Shown: positions 1-10,951, numbered from the stretch's first letter. The stretch: DNA of 64,000 nt from Paguma larvata (GCA_030068075.1 JAINVK010000882.1:310001-374000), one strand, 5' to 3'. Numbers and translations: made by a program. Notes: generated by a model not told the origin, from the letters alone.

Positions 1-1203
1 CTGCCGCCCTGAGGCCTGGAACAGGCCCTCTGGTCCTGCAGTTTGCTCATCTGTGAGAGCGGCCCTTCAGCTGTGACAGAGGGGCTTCAGTGAGCCGTCA
101 CGAGGCAAGTGCCCGGAACGGAGGGCTCACGTAAGGCTCTGCACTGGCAACCCCCATCCTGATGAGTATCAGGACAGGGAGCTCACTCCTCTCAGGACAC
201 ACAGCAGACAAGGTTAGGAAGCTGGATTAGCGTCCGGGGGACTCAGCCCGGGGACAGGACAGGAGCAGGCGGCCAGGCCCTCCCATCCTGCCCCTCACCC
301 AGGATATTGGAAACCCTCTGTGGGCCCGGGGTGGGGGCACCCTGTGGACCCCTCCGGGGTCAGCTGGGGACCCAGAGGGAAGAGTGGGGTCCTCTGAGGG
401 TCGAGGTTGCTCACGGAGAGGGGCAAGCCGGAGGCGCACGCCGGGCCCCGAGGGTCTGTCCTGGTCTCTTTCGTTGGCCCTTGACCCCACCGATGGCCAT
501 GTCGGGACCTGGGCCCCCAGCAGGGGGCCTGCACGGCACCTCTGGGAGGCGTTATTCCTGGTGCCCGGAGCGCTTGGAAAGACGTTAAGCAAACAGCGGG
601 GCCTCCACTGGCCCGAACATCAGACAGCGATTTAAAATGACGCGAGGGAGGGTTCTGGCAACGCAGGGAAAGCCTGAGCTAAATGCCGAGCCACGGCTAA
701 GACAGGCGACACACAGCTGGAGGGCAGACGGGCCCTGGTGCGGACGGAACAAGGCCCGGACGGATGGGCCCCCATGGTCCGCGGGAGGCAGTTCTGTTTG
801 CGTTTCTGTATTTTGGGGATCCGGCATCGGGGGAAAGCGGGAAATGAAAGTGTGGCAGTCCCCGGGGAGAACGACTTCGCTCCACGTGTCCACGGTGGCT
901 CTGCTCGGGGACGCCCCAGGGGCAACAGCCCACAGACCCATCCACAGATGACAGACAAACGAGATGGGGCTGTCGCGAGGAGGGGACGTCAGTCAGCCGT
1001 GAAGGGAGCCACTCCGACGCGCCCCCGCAGCACGGGCGACCCTGGGAGGTAACGCAAGTGTGCGAGCAGCCACGCGCGCAGCCGTTCCCACGGGCGTCTG
1101 CGGCCACAGGTCCACAGAGGTGCCACGGGGCGGCCAGGAGGGGTGTGGGGGAGAGGGGGTCGCAGCTGCATCCTGCAGGAGGTTCTTTTAGAAACTAGAC
1201 TAT
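1..1203. other. GC-rich intergenic DNA, no gene seen
   Basis: No exon-like segment, recognised protein motif or RNA gene was found on either strand. Open frames here are short and expected by chance in GC-rich DNA. One CTCF-like word occurs at 515-530 and is listed separately. Confidence 0.6.
515..530 (+). promoter_or_regulatory. CTCF-like motif
   Basis: The word CCCCAGCAGGGGGCCT resembles the core of the vertebrate CTCF motif (CCANNAGGGGGCGC class). It is a motif match only, and the last GCGC part is imperfect. Single matches of this kind are often unoccupied. Confidence 0.25.
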
Positions 1204-1335
1204 TTTGGGGGCTCCTGGCTGGCTTAGTCAGAGGAGCGTGTGACTCTTGATCTTGAGGTTGTGAGTTCGAGCCCCACACTGGGTGTAGAGATTACCTGAA
1301 TAAAGAAACTTTAAAAAAAATCTTTAAAAAAAAAA
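1204..1335 (+). mobile_element. CAN-SINE (short, older tRNA-Lys type)
   Basis: The sequence starts with a GGCTCCTGGCTGGCTTAGTC head, then has the B-box-like GTGAGTTCGAGCCCCACACT and the GGGTGTAGAGATTAC tail, and ends in a T-rich/A-rich run. This is the short carnivore tRNA-derived SINE without the long CT-rich body. A feliform-type SINE follows almost immediately. Confidence 0.85.
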
Positions 1336-1342
1336 TTGGACC

Positions 1343-1552
1343 GGGGCGCCTGGGGGGCTCAGTCAGTTGAGCGTCCGACTTCCGCTCAGGTCATGATCTC
1401 GAAGTTCGTGGGTTCGAGCCTCGTGTCAGGCTGTGTGCTGACAGCTCGGAGCCTGGAGCCTGCTTCCCATTCTGTGTCTCCCTCTCTGTCTGCCCCTCCC
1501 CCACTAACACTCTGTCTCTCTCTCTCAAAAATAAATAAACATTAAAAAAAAC
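1343..1552 (+). mobile_element. Feliform CAN-SINE, full length
   Basis: A near-complete carnivore [24 protein letters not shown] head, tRNA-like GGTTCGAGCC, the CTGACAGCTCGGAGCCTGGA middle, a CT-rich tract, and an AAATAAATAAACATTAAAA tail. The middle section is the feliform version and differs from the canid SINE, which is the main basis for assigning the window to a cat-like carnivore. Confidence 0.93.
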
Positions 1553-1554
1553 AC

Positions 1555-1935
1555 CTGTGGACTATATTTAAGGGCGGTTTTAGGTTCACAGCAACATCCG
1601 GCAGAGGGTACTGAGGTTTCCCCGGCCGCCCCCGACCCCACTTGTGGACAGCCTCCCCCGCTACCAATGCCCCCCCCCCATGGCCCGTTCTACAGCTGCC
1701 GAGCCTGCACCGACACGCCATCATCGCCCGACGTCTGCAGTGTGGCCGAGGCTCCCTCGTGCCGCGGCGGGTTTGGGCACGTGCGTCCCCCAGTACAGTA
1801 TCGCGAGAAAGCGATTCACGCCCCTAAAAACGGGCCGGGCTGCCCCATTCATCCCTGTCCCCTCCCCAGGCCCTGCCGGCCCTGACCCTCCTGCTGTTGC
1901 GCCTTCTCCGGAGGGTCACGGAGGCGGCACCCTGC
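1555..1935 (+). mobile_element. L1 3'-end remnant (L1-A, left part)
   Basis: Short words match the 3' noncoding end of old mammalian L1 elements in order: GGTTTTAGGTTCACAGCAAC, then a polypyrimidine stretch with ACAGCCTCCCCCGCTACCAA, then CCCTAAAAA and CCATTCATCCCTGTCCCC, and finally GCCTTCTCC. The copy is strongly diverged and much more GC-rich than the source family. Its continuation appears at 2967-3260, so it is probably interrupted by a second L1. Confidence 0.65.
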
Positions 1936-2062
1936 GGTGGCCCACCCCTCCTGGGCGTTATTACAGGACCGGCGTGCCCTGGCCATACGGCATGATGGGG
2001 CCGGGGGGAGGCACTCGAGGTGGACCCCCTCGCCCCTCGAGGCCACAGCGCTTCTTTCCAGC

Positions 2063-2966
2063 GATGAGAACTTACAAGACCTCAGCAACTCTGAAACATG
2101 TGATGTTAACTCCGGCCGCCGTGCCGGCACGTCCCTCCCCGCACTTACCTCCTTACACCTGGAGTTTGAGCCTCTTGGCCACCTGCGCCCCTCCCCCCTC
2201 GGTGACAGCGGTCTGCTCTCTGCTTCTGTGGGCGCAGGTGCTCTTGGGGCCCACATACGAGTGGTATCGCACAGTATTTGTCTGACCCGTTTCCCCAGAG
2301 TAACGCCCCCCCGGGCCCATCCTTGCTGCGGCGAATGACGGGACTTCCTTCTTTCTTGTGGCTGCGGAATATTCCACTGTATCCTGTCTTCTTTACCCCT
2401 CTGTCTGTCAGGGGACGCCCAGGTGGCCTCCGGTCCTGGCCTCCACAAACGACGTGCTCGCCGCAGCGAACGTGGGTTCGTCACCTCTGTGAGACGCGGC
2501 GTCACGTCCTGCGGATATGCACGCCCACGAGGCATTACTGGATCCTACGGTAGCTTGTGTTAGGTTTTTCGAGGAAGCTTCCAGCTCTTTCCCCGGTGGC
2601 TGCACCTGCCCCACTCCAGGGTCCCCCGTCTCCGAGTCCTGGCTGGCATCTGTCCTCTCCTGTCTTTGTTATGATGGCTCTTCTAACAGGCGAGCGGTGC
2701 TAACTCATCATAGCTTAAATATTTTTTTTAATGTTTATTTAGTTTTGAGAGAAAGAGAGACAGAGCACGAGCAGGGGAGGGGCAGGGAGGGAGGGAGACA
2801 CAGAATCCGAAGCAGGCTCCAGGCCCTGAGCTGTCAGCACAGAGCCCGCCGCGGGGCTCAAACTCGTGAACCGGGAGATCATGACCTGAGCCGAAGTCGG
2901 ACACTTCACCGACCGAGTCCCCCGGGCGTCCCGATAACTCATGGTGGCTTTGACCCGAGTTCGGGC
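2063..2966 (+). mobile_element. L1 3'-end remnant (L1-B), interrupted by a SINE
   Basis: Ordered matches to an L1 3' end: GATGAGAACTTACAAGACCT, TGATGTTAACTC, CTGGAGTTTGAGCCTCTTGG, CACAGTATTTGTCTGACC, GGAATATTCCACTGTAT, and TTCTAACAGGCGAGCGGTG. The match resumes after the SINE at 2717-2934. L1-B lies between the two halves of L1-A, so it probably inserted later. Remnant only; no intact reading frame. Confidence 0.7.
2717..2934 (-). mobile_element. Feliform CAN-SINE inside L1-B
   Basis: Minus-strand copy: it starts (on +) with the T-rich/TTTATTT tail, a GA-rich tract, then AAGCAGGCTCCAGGC, the tRNA-like part, and ends in GGGCGTCC. It is flanked by a diverged direct repeat of about 16 bp (TAACTCATCATAGCTT at 2701 and TAACTCATGGTGGCTT at 2935), the expected target-site duplication. 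Confidence 0.92.
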
Positions 2967-3260
2967 GGTCCTCCCATATGGCTTCTCTTCGTTAGGAACG
3001 GTGTCGATGCTGCCACCGCGTCTTTTCCTGGCTTCATTGGACATTTCTTTTCAGCGCTGAGCAGTGTTCCGTGGACTGGCCAGACCCAGCTCACACACCA
3101 CCACCCACCGAAGGACGCCTTGGCTGCTTCTGACTTTTGGCGATGACGCACCAGCCTGATGCCAACGCGCGTGCGCCCGTTTCTGTGTGGACCTGACTTC
3201 TCGGCTCCTTTGGGCGAACGCCAAGGAGCACGCTGGTCGGCACCGTGGGAGTCTGCTCGG
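2967..3260 (+). mobile_element. L1 3'-end remnant (L1-A, right part)
   Basis: Ordered words match the continuation of the L1 3' end seen at 1555: CATATGGCTTCTCTTCGTTA, TTCTTTTCAGCGCTGAGCAG, CCACCGAAGGACGCCTTGGC, TTTCTGTGTGGACCTGA, and CCAAGGAGCACGCTGG. This supports one old L1 copy split by L1-B. Similarity beyond 3260 is not clear. Confidence 0.65.
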
Positions 3261-3581
3261 TTCAGTGAGAGCTGTCTCTGGGGTCTCTCTCTGGAGTCCC
3301 AGGCCCGTGTCTGTGCACGAGAGAGCCGGGGATGGCAGTGTGGCCACACGGCCCCGTCAACACGGTAAGACCACCACACGTGCACTTCCGGGGGGTGAAT
3401 CACACGGTACGTGGCTTATCTCTGGATAAAGCTGTGTTACGAGAAAGCAGCAGCCCCGGCGGAGGGTCACCGTCTCTCCTTGGGGCAGGGGCACCCGGGG
3501 GTGGGGGGAGCGGGCCAGGTGGCCGGACCCGGGGCGGCCCCAGCCTCTGCCCTGCGGGGCCCCGGGGAGCCGGCCGGGCCG
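3261..3581. other. Intergenic spacer, no gene seen
   Basis: GC-rich sequence with no recognisable exon or repeat. It may include further decayed L1 sequence at its left end, but nothing can be assigned with confidence. Confidence 0.45.
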
Positions 3582-3870
3582 CAATCAGTGCCGGTGACAA
3601 GCTTAAAGGCCAGATTAAAAGCACAGAGGGGACCTCCGTGGGTCGAGGTCAATAAATCTTGCCGGCGGCCGAGGCCTCCCGCCCGCTCGGCGCAGCAATC
3701 TGTCCGGCTGTCGCTCACGGGCACAGTTGCTCCCCATTACCTCGGGGGAAGAGCCACAAATCACCGTGACAGACCAATCAACAGGCCGGGAAATTTTTAT
3801 ACACCCTGCCTCTTGAAGGATGGCCCTCCCTCAGCCGCACATCAGAATAAATCTCTTCAAAAACTTTCCC
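3582..3870. promoter_or_regulatory. Candidate conserved noncoding element
   Basis: Three AT-richer blocks stand out from the GC-rich surroundings: GACAAGCTTAAAGGCCAGAT with AATAAATC, then ACAAATCACCGTGACAGACC with CAATCAA, then GAAATTTTTATACACC and CAGAATAAATCTCTTC. There is no repeat signature and no open exon. Low CpG decay and TAAT-free but CAATCA-type words resemble developmental enhancers. This is inference from composition only. Confidence 0.33.
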
Positions 3871-4059
3871 CACACCCGCCTTCCCCGCCCCCGAGTCCCG
3901 GGGGCCTGTCCCCCCCCCACCGTCCCGCCCTCTCGGCCGGCCTGCCAGCGCGCACCCGGGCTCGGCCTCCGCGGCCGTGACCGTGACCGGGGCGGACGGT
4001 GCCGGGCCCCTAACCGGGCGTGCGGCCCGTGGCTTCGGGCTGGGCCGGAGCGCCTGGCT
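3871..4059. other. Very GC-rich spacer between two candidate elements
   Basis: C-rich and CpG-rich sequence without repeats or exon signals. It separates the AT-rich blocks at 3.6-3.9 and 4.06-4.3 kb. Confidence 0.4.
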
Positions 4060-4300
4060 TCAGCGGGAGGAAAGAAAGCTTTACGAAATAATTCATAGGA
4101 AACTTAAAACACTCAGACACGAGAAATTGCAAATGGGGAAATATGATGGATTGTGGGCTGAGAGGAGGCGACTTGCTCGGGCAAAATTGATCCCTCGGAA
4201 AATGGCTTTGTCTGCTCTGAAAAATGGGCCGTATCCTGCCGAGGCTCGAGAGACATAATCCCGAAAATAATTTGCTTTTGATTTCCTCTCAGAGTCGGCC
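4060..4300. promoter_or_regulatory. Candidate conserved noncoding element (strong compositional signal)
   Basis: A 240-bp AT-rich block with sharp edges in GC-rich DNA. It includes CGAAATAATTCATAGGAAAC, AGAAATTGCAAATGGG (octamer/POU-like), GATGGATTGTGGGC, CAAAATTGATCCC and AATAATTTGCTTTTGATTTC. No repeat family is recognised, and stop codons interrupt all frames except short ones. Given its position it may be a distal LHX3 enhancer; that is inference. Confidence 0.4.
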
Positions 4301-6652
4301 TCTCCTCTCCCCGGGCTCGGGGCCCGGGCGGCCATGCCGCCGGCGAGAGCCGTCCTGTGTCCGGCGAGCCCCGCGTTTCCCGTCCACTCGTCCCCGGGTC
4401 CCGGGCACTCCAAACAAAGGTGCCTGTGGCCGCCTGGTCAACCCCTGGGACGGCGAGCAGACTCCTCCCCTCCTGGGTGCCCTGCGTGCCTTCTGCATCA
4501 GCACCCAGAACCACGGGGGCCCCCTGGACCCCTCCCCTCCAGATGGGGAAACTGAGGCCAGAGGGGAGGGTGGTCGGAAGCGTCAGAAGCGGATCTCCAC
4601 CCAGGGAGGGCTCGGCTTTGTGGAAGCTGTGCCTGGACTCGAGCCCGGGACCCCAGCCTCATGGGGACCGGCCTCTGGAAGGTCACCGTCCTCCGGGCAG
4701 AGCTGAGTCGTGGAGGCCGCCAGGCCAGGGTGCTCCCTCAGACCAGCGACCCCCCTGGAGTCAGTGAGGCTGTGGACCCCTGCCCTCCTCGGGCCTGCCG
4801 GGTGGGGGTACCCAGGTTGGGGAAGGCGGCCCTCCCTTGCTCTCCCGGGGAGCCTCACGCCCAGCCCGTCCTGTGAACGTGACCGTGTCTTCCCCAGATC
4901 TGTGGACAGCCCACGCTGTTGGGCTGAGCTCTAGAGTTTTCGCCCTCGGTGCTTCATCCCTGCAGCAGCCACTCTGTTTCCAGGGACGCGGGGACGCTGC
5001 CTGTGGCGGGATCCCTAAGCCAGGGCCCCGGGAGCCCGGGCCTCGAGGAGCAGGCACCTAGAAGTGGTTGGCCAGGGGGTCCCCTGGGGGCGAGGTGGCC
5101 TTGCCCTGCTTCAGGTCGAAGTGTCTCTCCAACGCCCCTGTCCTGTGCTTCTCCTTCGGGAAGACATTTGAAGAAAGGGCTGGAGGGCAGCCCCCTCGTG
5201 AGCCAGGCCTGGCCTTGCTGGCTGACTGCCCCACTCCCCACGTCCCTGCAGAGGGGACGCGGCAAATCCCGCTCGGGTCGGCGGGCTCTGGGAAAGGCTG
5301 CCTGCAGGCGATGTGTCCCCCACTGGAGAAGTAAAACCCGGGGGGGGGGGTCATGTCCCCCTTCTGCTTGTGCAGCCCGGAAGCGGAGCCTTGGCCCTAC
5401 TCCAGCCGTCGGCCCCGGGGTCCTGCCAAGCCGGCCTCCTCGGGTGGTCGCTCACCCCTCACCTGTAGGAGCTGGACGCAGGACGTCTCATGGAGCCTTC
5501 TGGAAAGAGGCACCAACTCTAAACCTCCCACGGTGTTCACCGGCGAGGTGGAGTGCGAGCTGACCCTCAAGGTCAGACAAAGCCCGGCGTGCCATTTGTT
5601 GACTGGGTCACAGACGTGAGACCTCCTCGGGCCTGCCTCGTGCCCAGGATTGCAGGGACCTCCCGGTCCCAGAGGTCTGGCCGGACGGCGGGGACTCAAA
5701 CAGCCCCTCCCGCTCCCGGGCAGGGGTGATCGTCCCGCCAGCAAGGGCGCGCTGCTTCAAGGCCATGTTTCAGGCGCCCTCACCCTCTCGGGGGCAGGGG
5801 TGTGCGCAGCCGGCTGTGATCTGTGTCTCTCGCACTCCTGGACGGACCGGGCTGTCTGTCGCTGGGGAAGCCAGCTCGCAGGTGGCCCGAGGGCTTATTT
5901 TCCAAGGACCGATGAACTCAGAGCCACTGTCCGGGCACCGCTGGCCGCAGCCCCGCCTGCCTCGGTCCCCCCAGCCCCCCACTCGCCTGCGGCAGAACCA
6001 GCCTGGCTCTCTCCTGAGACTAGTTCTGAGCTCAGCCGAGGTCACGGTGGTGGGCGCTTTCAAACATCACCTTGGGGGGCGAGGGGTGTGCGTGGAGAGC
6101 GAGCCCGACGCTGGGGAGCTGGGAGCGGCCGGGGCCACTGGCAGTCACGAGGCCCCGCGCAGTCTGGACCCGAGCGAGAGGGACAGGGCAGACTGGGCCG
6201 GGTCAGATCCACTCCGGGGAGACTCGGCCTGCAGCGGAGGCCCCGAGTCTGCCCCACCCTGCCGCTCCTTCCCCAGAACGGGGCCGGGCACTCACAGACC
6301 CGAGGCCACGGAGGCCCAGGCTGGGCGCAGGTACCCAGGGCTGGCAGTGGCCAAGCGTTCCCGGGACCGGACGCTGCGATGGTGGGAGTGAAGACCACCA
6401 GCACGCAGTGTGGCCGCGCCCCAGGCTGGCCGGGAGCCCTGCTCCCCTCGAGCCTCTCTGGGTAACCCTGCCTGTGGGGAAGGAAGGGTTACTGGGGGCC
6501 AGGTGGTCAGCCCGGGGCTGGGACGGCAGCCGCAGAGGCATGCAGCGTCCCCGGGGCGGGCTAACGGGAGCGAGGGCGCAGGCTGAGGCCGGGCCGCTCC
6601 GGCCTCTCTCTCCTCCAGGCCTTCGCCTGGCGGGGCGGGCGGCCGAGGCCTC
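4301..6652. other. Intergenic GC-rich DNA, no gene seen
   Basis: No exon, RNA gene or long repeat was recognised. A MIR core lies at 4531-4570. The many open frames reflect high GC content; none shows a known protein motif. Confidence 0.5.
4531..4570 (-). mobile_element. MIR core fragment
   Basis: The word AGATGGGGAAACTGAGGCC is the classic MIR core read on the minus strand. Only the core is recognisable. Confidence 0.6.
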
Positions 6653-6855
6653 GGCTGATTGTATTAGACAGACCGTTATCGACCCAGCTCTGGTTTACCC
6701 CTGGTGCCTCATTTCAATAAACAGCAGTTTGAAAGAATTAGCAGGGGACTCCGGCTCTCTCCCGCCCCCTTTCTCCTTCGCCCCTGTCTTCCTGTGGGTT
6801 TGTCAGGAATAGAAGATTTATGAGGATTCGAGTAAGATTCTCATTTGTTCCCGGG
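6653..6855. promoter_or_regulatory. Candidate conserved noncoding element
   Basis: AT-rich blocks GGCTGATTGTATTAGACAGA, CATTTCAATAAACAGCAGTT, GAAAGAATTAGCAGGG and GAAGATTTATGAGGATTC are embedded in GC-rich DNA. No repeat signature is seen. The composition resembles a vertebrate developmental enhancer. Confidence 0.33.
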
Positions 6856-7163
6856 ACGCAGAATTGAGGGCACAGCACGGCCTGTGGTCTATGTGCCCTT
6901 ACAAGGGCTGTCGGGCAGGGGGACACGACAGGGCGACCTGGAGGTGTCATCACACCAGTGTGTCCCCCTGGGGAGAAACCTCAGGGCCAGCCTGGGACAG
7001 GAGGGGGTAATCCCAGAGTCGCGGTCGTGATTGTGGCCAGGGCCTGGGCCGGCAGCTGTCACGGGCTGTAATTCCTCCTCCGCAGAGGTGGGGAGACGCC
7101 AGCCGTGTGTGTGTGTCTGTGCGCACGCACCGGGGGACCGAGGCATGACTGCATCACGGGGTC
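6856..7163. other. Intergenic spacer
   Basis: No gene or repeat recognised apart from a short GTGTGTGTGT run near 7105. Confidence 0.4.
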
Positions 7164-7330
7164 AGTTTTATTTCCTGTTTTCCCAAGTTAGTCAATACTG
7201 TTTGAAAAATATTTTCTTAACGGCTGCAAAAATCCTCAATGGGTTGGTTGTGGCATAAAACCCTTAATAGTTTCCCCGACGTTTAGACGCTGGGGAGGAT
7301 GCTATTTCTTTGCTATTATAAATAATGTTG
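7164..7330. promoter_or_regulatory. Candidate conserved noncoding element
   Basis: AT-rich segment with GTTAGTCAATACTGTTTG, AAATATTTTCTTAACGG, CATAAAACCCTTAATAG and CTATTATAAATAATG. Part may be repeat-derived, since L1 sequence starts about 240 bp to the right, so confidence is low. Confidence 0.28.
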
Positions 7331-7570
7331 CTGAGATGGACCGCACCGGGTCCAGCTGGGAGCTCCCGAGCCCCGAGCCCCTTCCCTGGCGCCCACGGGC
7401 CCACGGCCTCCAGAAGCCTGGCCGCTCGGCCCCTTCCAGAGAGTCCTCACTGCACAGGTGAGCTGGCTGGGGGCAGGTGAGGCGGTGCTTGCTGACCACC
7501 GGCGTGGAGACCACTGGTGTCCAGACCCCTGGTGTGGAGAGCAGTGCCCGGCACACAGTGATTTTTCTAT

Positions 7571-8072
7571 TGATTCTGACACTCTTTTTCTTTTAAACAC
7601 TTTTATTGAGACACAGTTTGTAGCTCACCTACTAGACACTGCACCCATTTAAACTGTACAATTCGGGGTGCCCCGCTGGCTCTGTGCAGGAGCATGTGAG
7701 TCTGGAATCTCGGGGTCGTGAGTTCGAGCCCCACGTTGGGTGTAGAGATGACTTAAATATTTAACAAATAAACTGTACACTTCAACGGGTTTGGGATTTT
7801 GTTGCATTATTTTCAGAATCGTGGCGATAAATACGTAACACATAAAATTTGCCATTTTAACCACTTTCAAGTGCACCGCTCAGTGGCACCAAGCACACTC
7901 GCACTGTCGTCCCACCGTCACCACCATCCGTCTCTGGAACTTTCTCATCTTCCCAAACTGAACTCCCTCCTGGTTCAACGCTGACTTCCCCTCCCCCACC
8001 CCCAGGCCCTGGTAACCCGTGTCCTACTTTCTGTTTCTATGACCTGGACTATTCTCAGAGGGTCTTACGAAT
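7571..8072 (+). mobile_element. L1 3'-end remnant, split by a SINE
   Basis: Ordered matches to an L1 3' end: ACTTTTATTGAGACACAG, GCACCCATTTAAACTGTACA, TAACACATAAAATTTGCCAT, TTAACCACTTTCAAGTGCAC, and the CCCCAGGCCCTGGTAACC region. The copy is split by the SINE at 7665-7769 and ends at another SINE at about 8073. Confidence 0.82.
7665..7769 (+). mobile_element. CAN-SINE (short tRNA-Lys type) inside L1
   Basis: It has a GGGGTGCCCCGCTGGCTCTG head, GTGAGTTCGAGCCCCACGTT and GGGTGTAGAGATGACTTAAA. It is flanked by a 14-bp direct repeat with one mismatch, AAACTGTACAATTC at 7651 and AAACTGTACACTTC at 7770. That repeat is the target-site duplication and proves insertion into the L1. Confidence 0.92.
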
Positions 8073-8275
8073 TTGTTTTTCATGTTTATTTATTTGTTTT
8101 GAGAGAGAGAAAGAGAGAGAGCACAGGGGAAGGGCAAGGAGGGAGGGAGGGGATCCCAGGCAGGCTCTGTACCATCAGCACGGCGCCGGACGCGGGACTC
8201 GATCCCATCAACTGTGAGATCATCACCGGGGCCGAAACCAAGAGGTCGGCTCACCCGAGGGGCCCCGGGTGCCCC
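8073..8275 (-). mobile_element. Feliform CAN-SINE
   Basis: Minus-strand copy: TTTATTTATTTG tail, long GA-rich tract, CAGGCTCTGTACCATCAGCA, a tRNA-like part and a GGGTGCCC head at its right end. Diverged but full length. Confidence 0.88.
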
Positions 8276-8459
8276 CTCCGTCGGTCTGATAAACGGACTC
8301 ACTCACCCGGAGGCTTTCGAGGCTAACGTGCACTGCGGGGCGGGCCGAAGAACACAGCCCTTGTGCTCCAGTGGGGCCGCTGGGCCGGTCACTGTGGCCG
8401 TTGGCGCACCTGCTGTCTTCCGTTCCTCGGCTGCTTTGCCCCCTTTCCTGCGCTTTCTG

Positions 8460-9640
8460 TCCCCCTTAATTGGGTACTTTTACCGTTTCGCCGTGTCTCC
8501 TCCTTCGGCCAGTTAGTGAGGAGGCTTTATTTTGTGTTTTAACTGGTTGTTGTAGGGATTCTACGCCTCCTCGAACACGGTCTACCTTCGAGTGACATTA
8601 TACCACTTCCGTCCCTCCGGGGACTTCCATGCCCGCCCCCCGCCCGGGGGCGGTGGCCTCATGCTTCCACGTGCCGCACGCCCCACAGCACATTACTGTA
8701 CTTTTTGCCTGAAGCCATCAATTATTTAACAATTTTTTTTTATTAGGAAGAGAGCATTTTCTCTGTACCCACGTGACTTCCATTCCCGTACTTTTCATTT
8801 CTTTGTGTAGCTCGGTCTTTCCGTGGGAATAATTCTCTTTTTGTCTGAAGGGTTTCCTTGAACACTTCTCACAGCCTGCGTTTGCTGGCGAACCGGCTTT
8901 CTTCTGCCTGAAAACCCTTTACTTCACTTCATTTTTGAGAGACTTCCCGTTAGTGGGAACTCAGCAGCAGTGAGCACTTTCTTTCAGGGCCTGCAAGATA
9001 CCTGCCCTGTTCGTGTGAAGGAGCGGGTTGGCCGTTTCTCTGGGCGTCCCGGGCCCATCCCCACGGCCGCTTCCGCGGGGCGCCCTTGTCCCGGGTTCCG
9101 AGAAAGGTACTGGGCTTCAGGGTCATTTTCCTTCATCTTTCTTGTGTTTGGTGTCTGTAGCGCTTCTCGGACTGTGGGTTTATAGGCTCTGTCCATTTTG
9201 GGAGAGCTCGGGCCATTATTTCTTCATGCAGTCTCCCTCCTCTGGCCTCTCTCTCAAGGGCTCCGGGACGGGCGCACTTGGCCGGCTTCCCGGCCTCTCC
9301 TCTCTGGGTCTCCTTTGCCGTGTCTCCCAGTTCATGCACCGTCTTTCCTTCTCTGCGTCTGTCTGTCGCACGCGCTCTGGGGATGCGAGTTTGGTCTTTG
9401 CATCTTCCACGCCCTCCCTGACACGCTCAGCCGTCCCTCCGCCGCCTGGAGCCACTGCCCCAGCAGCCTTTGCCTCCTCTCTCTCCCGTATCCGTTCCGA
9501 GTCGTTGTATCGATTTTCTCCTCGTCGTGGGACCTGTAGTCCCGCTTCTTTGCCAGCCTGGGCATTTTTGCTCGCGTGCTAGACATTGTGCATTTCACCA
9601 CATCCTCCCGGGAGGCAATTTTGTGTCCCTGTAAATCCTC
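8460..9640 (-). mobile_element. L1/HAL1-like remnant, antisense
   Basis: Several words in order recall the antisense of the 5' half of old L1-type elements: TTTTTGTCTGAAGGGTTTCC, TTGCTGGCGAACCGG, ACTTCACTTCATTTTTGAGA, TTCTCGGACTGTGGGTTTAT, and GGCCATTATTTCTTCATGCA followed by a CT-rich stretch. The copy is heavily decayed and GC-shifted, with no usable reading frame. The exact subfamily cannot be named by eye. Confidence 0.5.
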
Positions 9641-10756
9641 CTGAGCTTGGTTCTGGGATGTTAAATTACTGCGAGCGGTTTGCTCCTTCGGATGCTGGCT
9701 CTCGAGCCCTGTCGGCCCGTTAGACCAGAGCGCCGATGGTCGGGGCTAATTTGGCCCCAGTGCTGAGGTGAGGCGCTTCTGAGCCTCCCGCCTGACGCCC
9801 CTTCACTCGGGTCGCTGGAGCCCGACGCCGCCCCCAGCCCCGTGGGAGCTCCAGGGTTCACGCGTCCTCTCGCACTTCTTCTCCAGACCCAGGGCGCTTT
9901 CCGCACACGCACAGGCCAGCTGGGGACCCCAGGGGGTGCTCTCCCTCTGTCCACGTGGCCTTCTCTCTGTGGGCACCCCTCCTGACACCGAGGGACCAGG
10001 GGGCACCCCTCGCTTGCTTCCCGTCTCCCCGGATCACTGTCCTGTGCGGCCTGTCTTTCAACGTTGGACACCCATTGTTCCGCACGCACGGTGCATGTAT
10101 TTTGCTGTTGTTTTATCTTAGCACGGGGGCAAATTCAGTTCCTATCGCGCTGTCGTGGTTAGAAGCCAAAGTCCTCTGACGATTTAACAGATATTTCTAG
10201 GTGAACAAGCGAGTAAGTGAATGATTGAGGCTCTAAACATGCCTTTGATGAAGAATTTTCCTCTGGGCTCCCCGAGGGTGAGTGGGGCGGCCAGCCCAGC
10301 TCTGTCACGACACCCGGCCACAGAAGGTGGGCAGCGCTGCTCAGCTGTGGACTGACCCCAGACGTGCAAGTGGGACACAGACAGGTGTCCACACTCATGG
10401 GGCTCTCGGGCCGTGACAGCTGGCTGTTTCCAGTCCTCGTGGGACTGTCCCCACCTGCAGCCCAAATCCTGAGCTCAAGCAGAGGAGGCTGCTGGTTTCC
10501 GCCTTGAAGCCCAAGAAAGAGTGCTGGGGGTCTCTTTGTCACACTCTCATCTGTCCAGCGGGGACAACTAGGGTGCCTCTTGTGGGGAGACCGCCGGCTT
10601 GTAGAACGGGGTGTACAGCCCCCAAGCACTGACCGAGTGCCCGGGGTCCCAGCCCATGGCCTGCTGGGAGGTCCGGGAGTCTGGGCTGCTGCGGCTCCCT
10701 GGAGGGGCCGGGAAACAGGCTGACTGCCGGCAGCGTGGCGATAATTTATAACGGCC
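9641..10756. other. Intergenic DNA, no gene seen
   Basis: Mixed GC-rich sequence without exon-like blocks. The left end may continue the old LINE remnant. No RNA gene or conserved-looking AT island was recognised. Confidence 0.45.
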
Positions 10757-10951
10757 TGGGGGTGCCAGGGGGGCTCAGTCAGTTGAGTGCCTGACTTTGG
10801 CTCGGGTCATCATCTCATGGTTCGTGGGTTTGGGCCCTACATTGGGGTCACTGCTGTCAGCCCAGAGCCTGCTTTGAATCCTCTGTCTCCTTCTCTCTCT
10901 GCCCCTCCCCCGCTCGCATTTTCTCTCTCAAAAATAAGTCAACCTAAAAAG
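10757..10951 (+). mobile_element. Feliform CAN-SINE
   Basis: GGGGGTGCCAGGGGGGCTCA head, GGTTCGTGGGTTTGGGCCCT, TGTCAGCCCAGAGCCTGCTT, a CT-rich tract, and a CAAAAATAAGTCAACC tail. Full length and diverged. Confidence 0.9.

Noticed and set aside
1204..1552. tRNA gene-like A/B box sequences
   Set aside because: They are the tRNA-Lys-derived heads of CAN-SINEs, followed by SINE bodies and A-rich tails; no full cloverleaf is expected.
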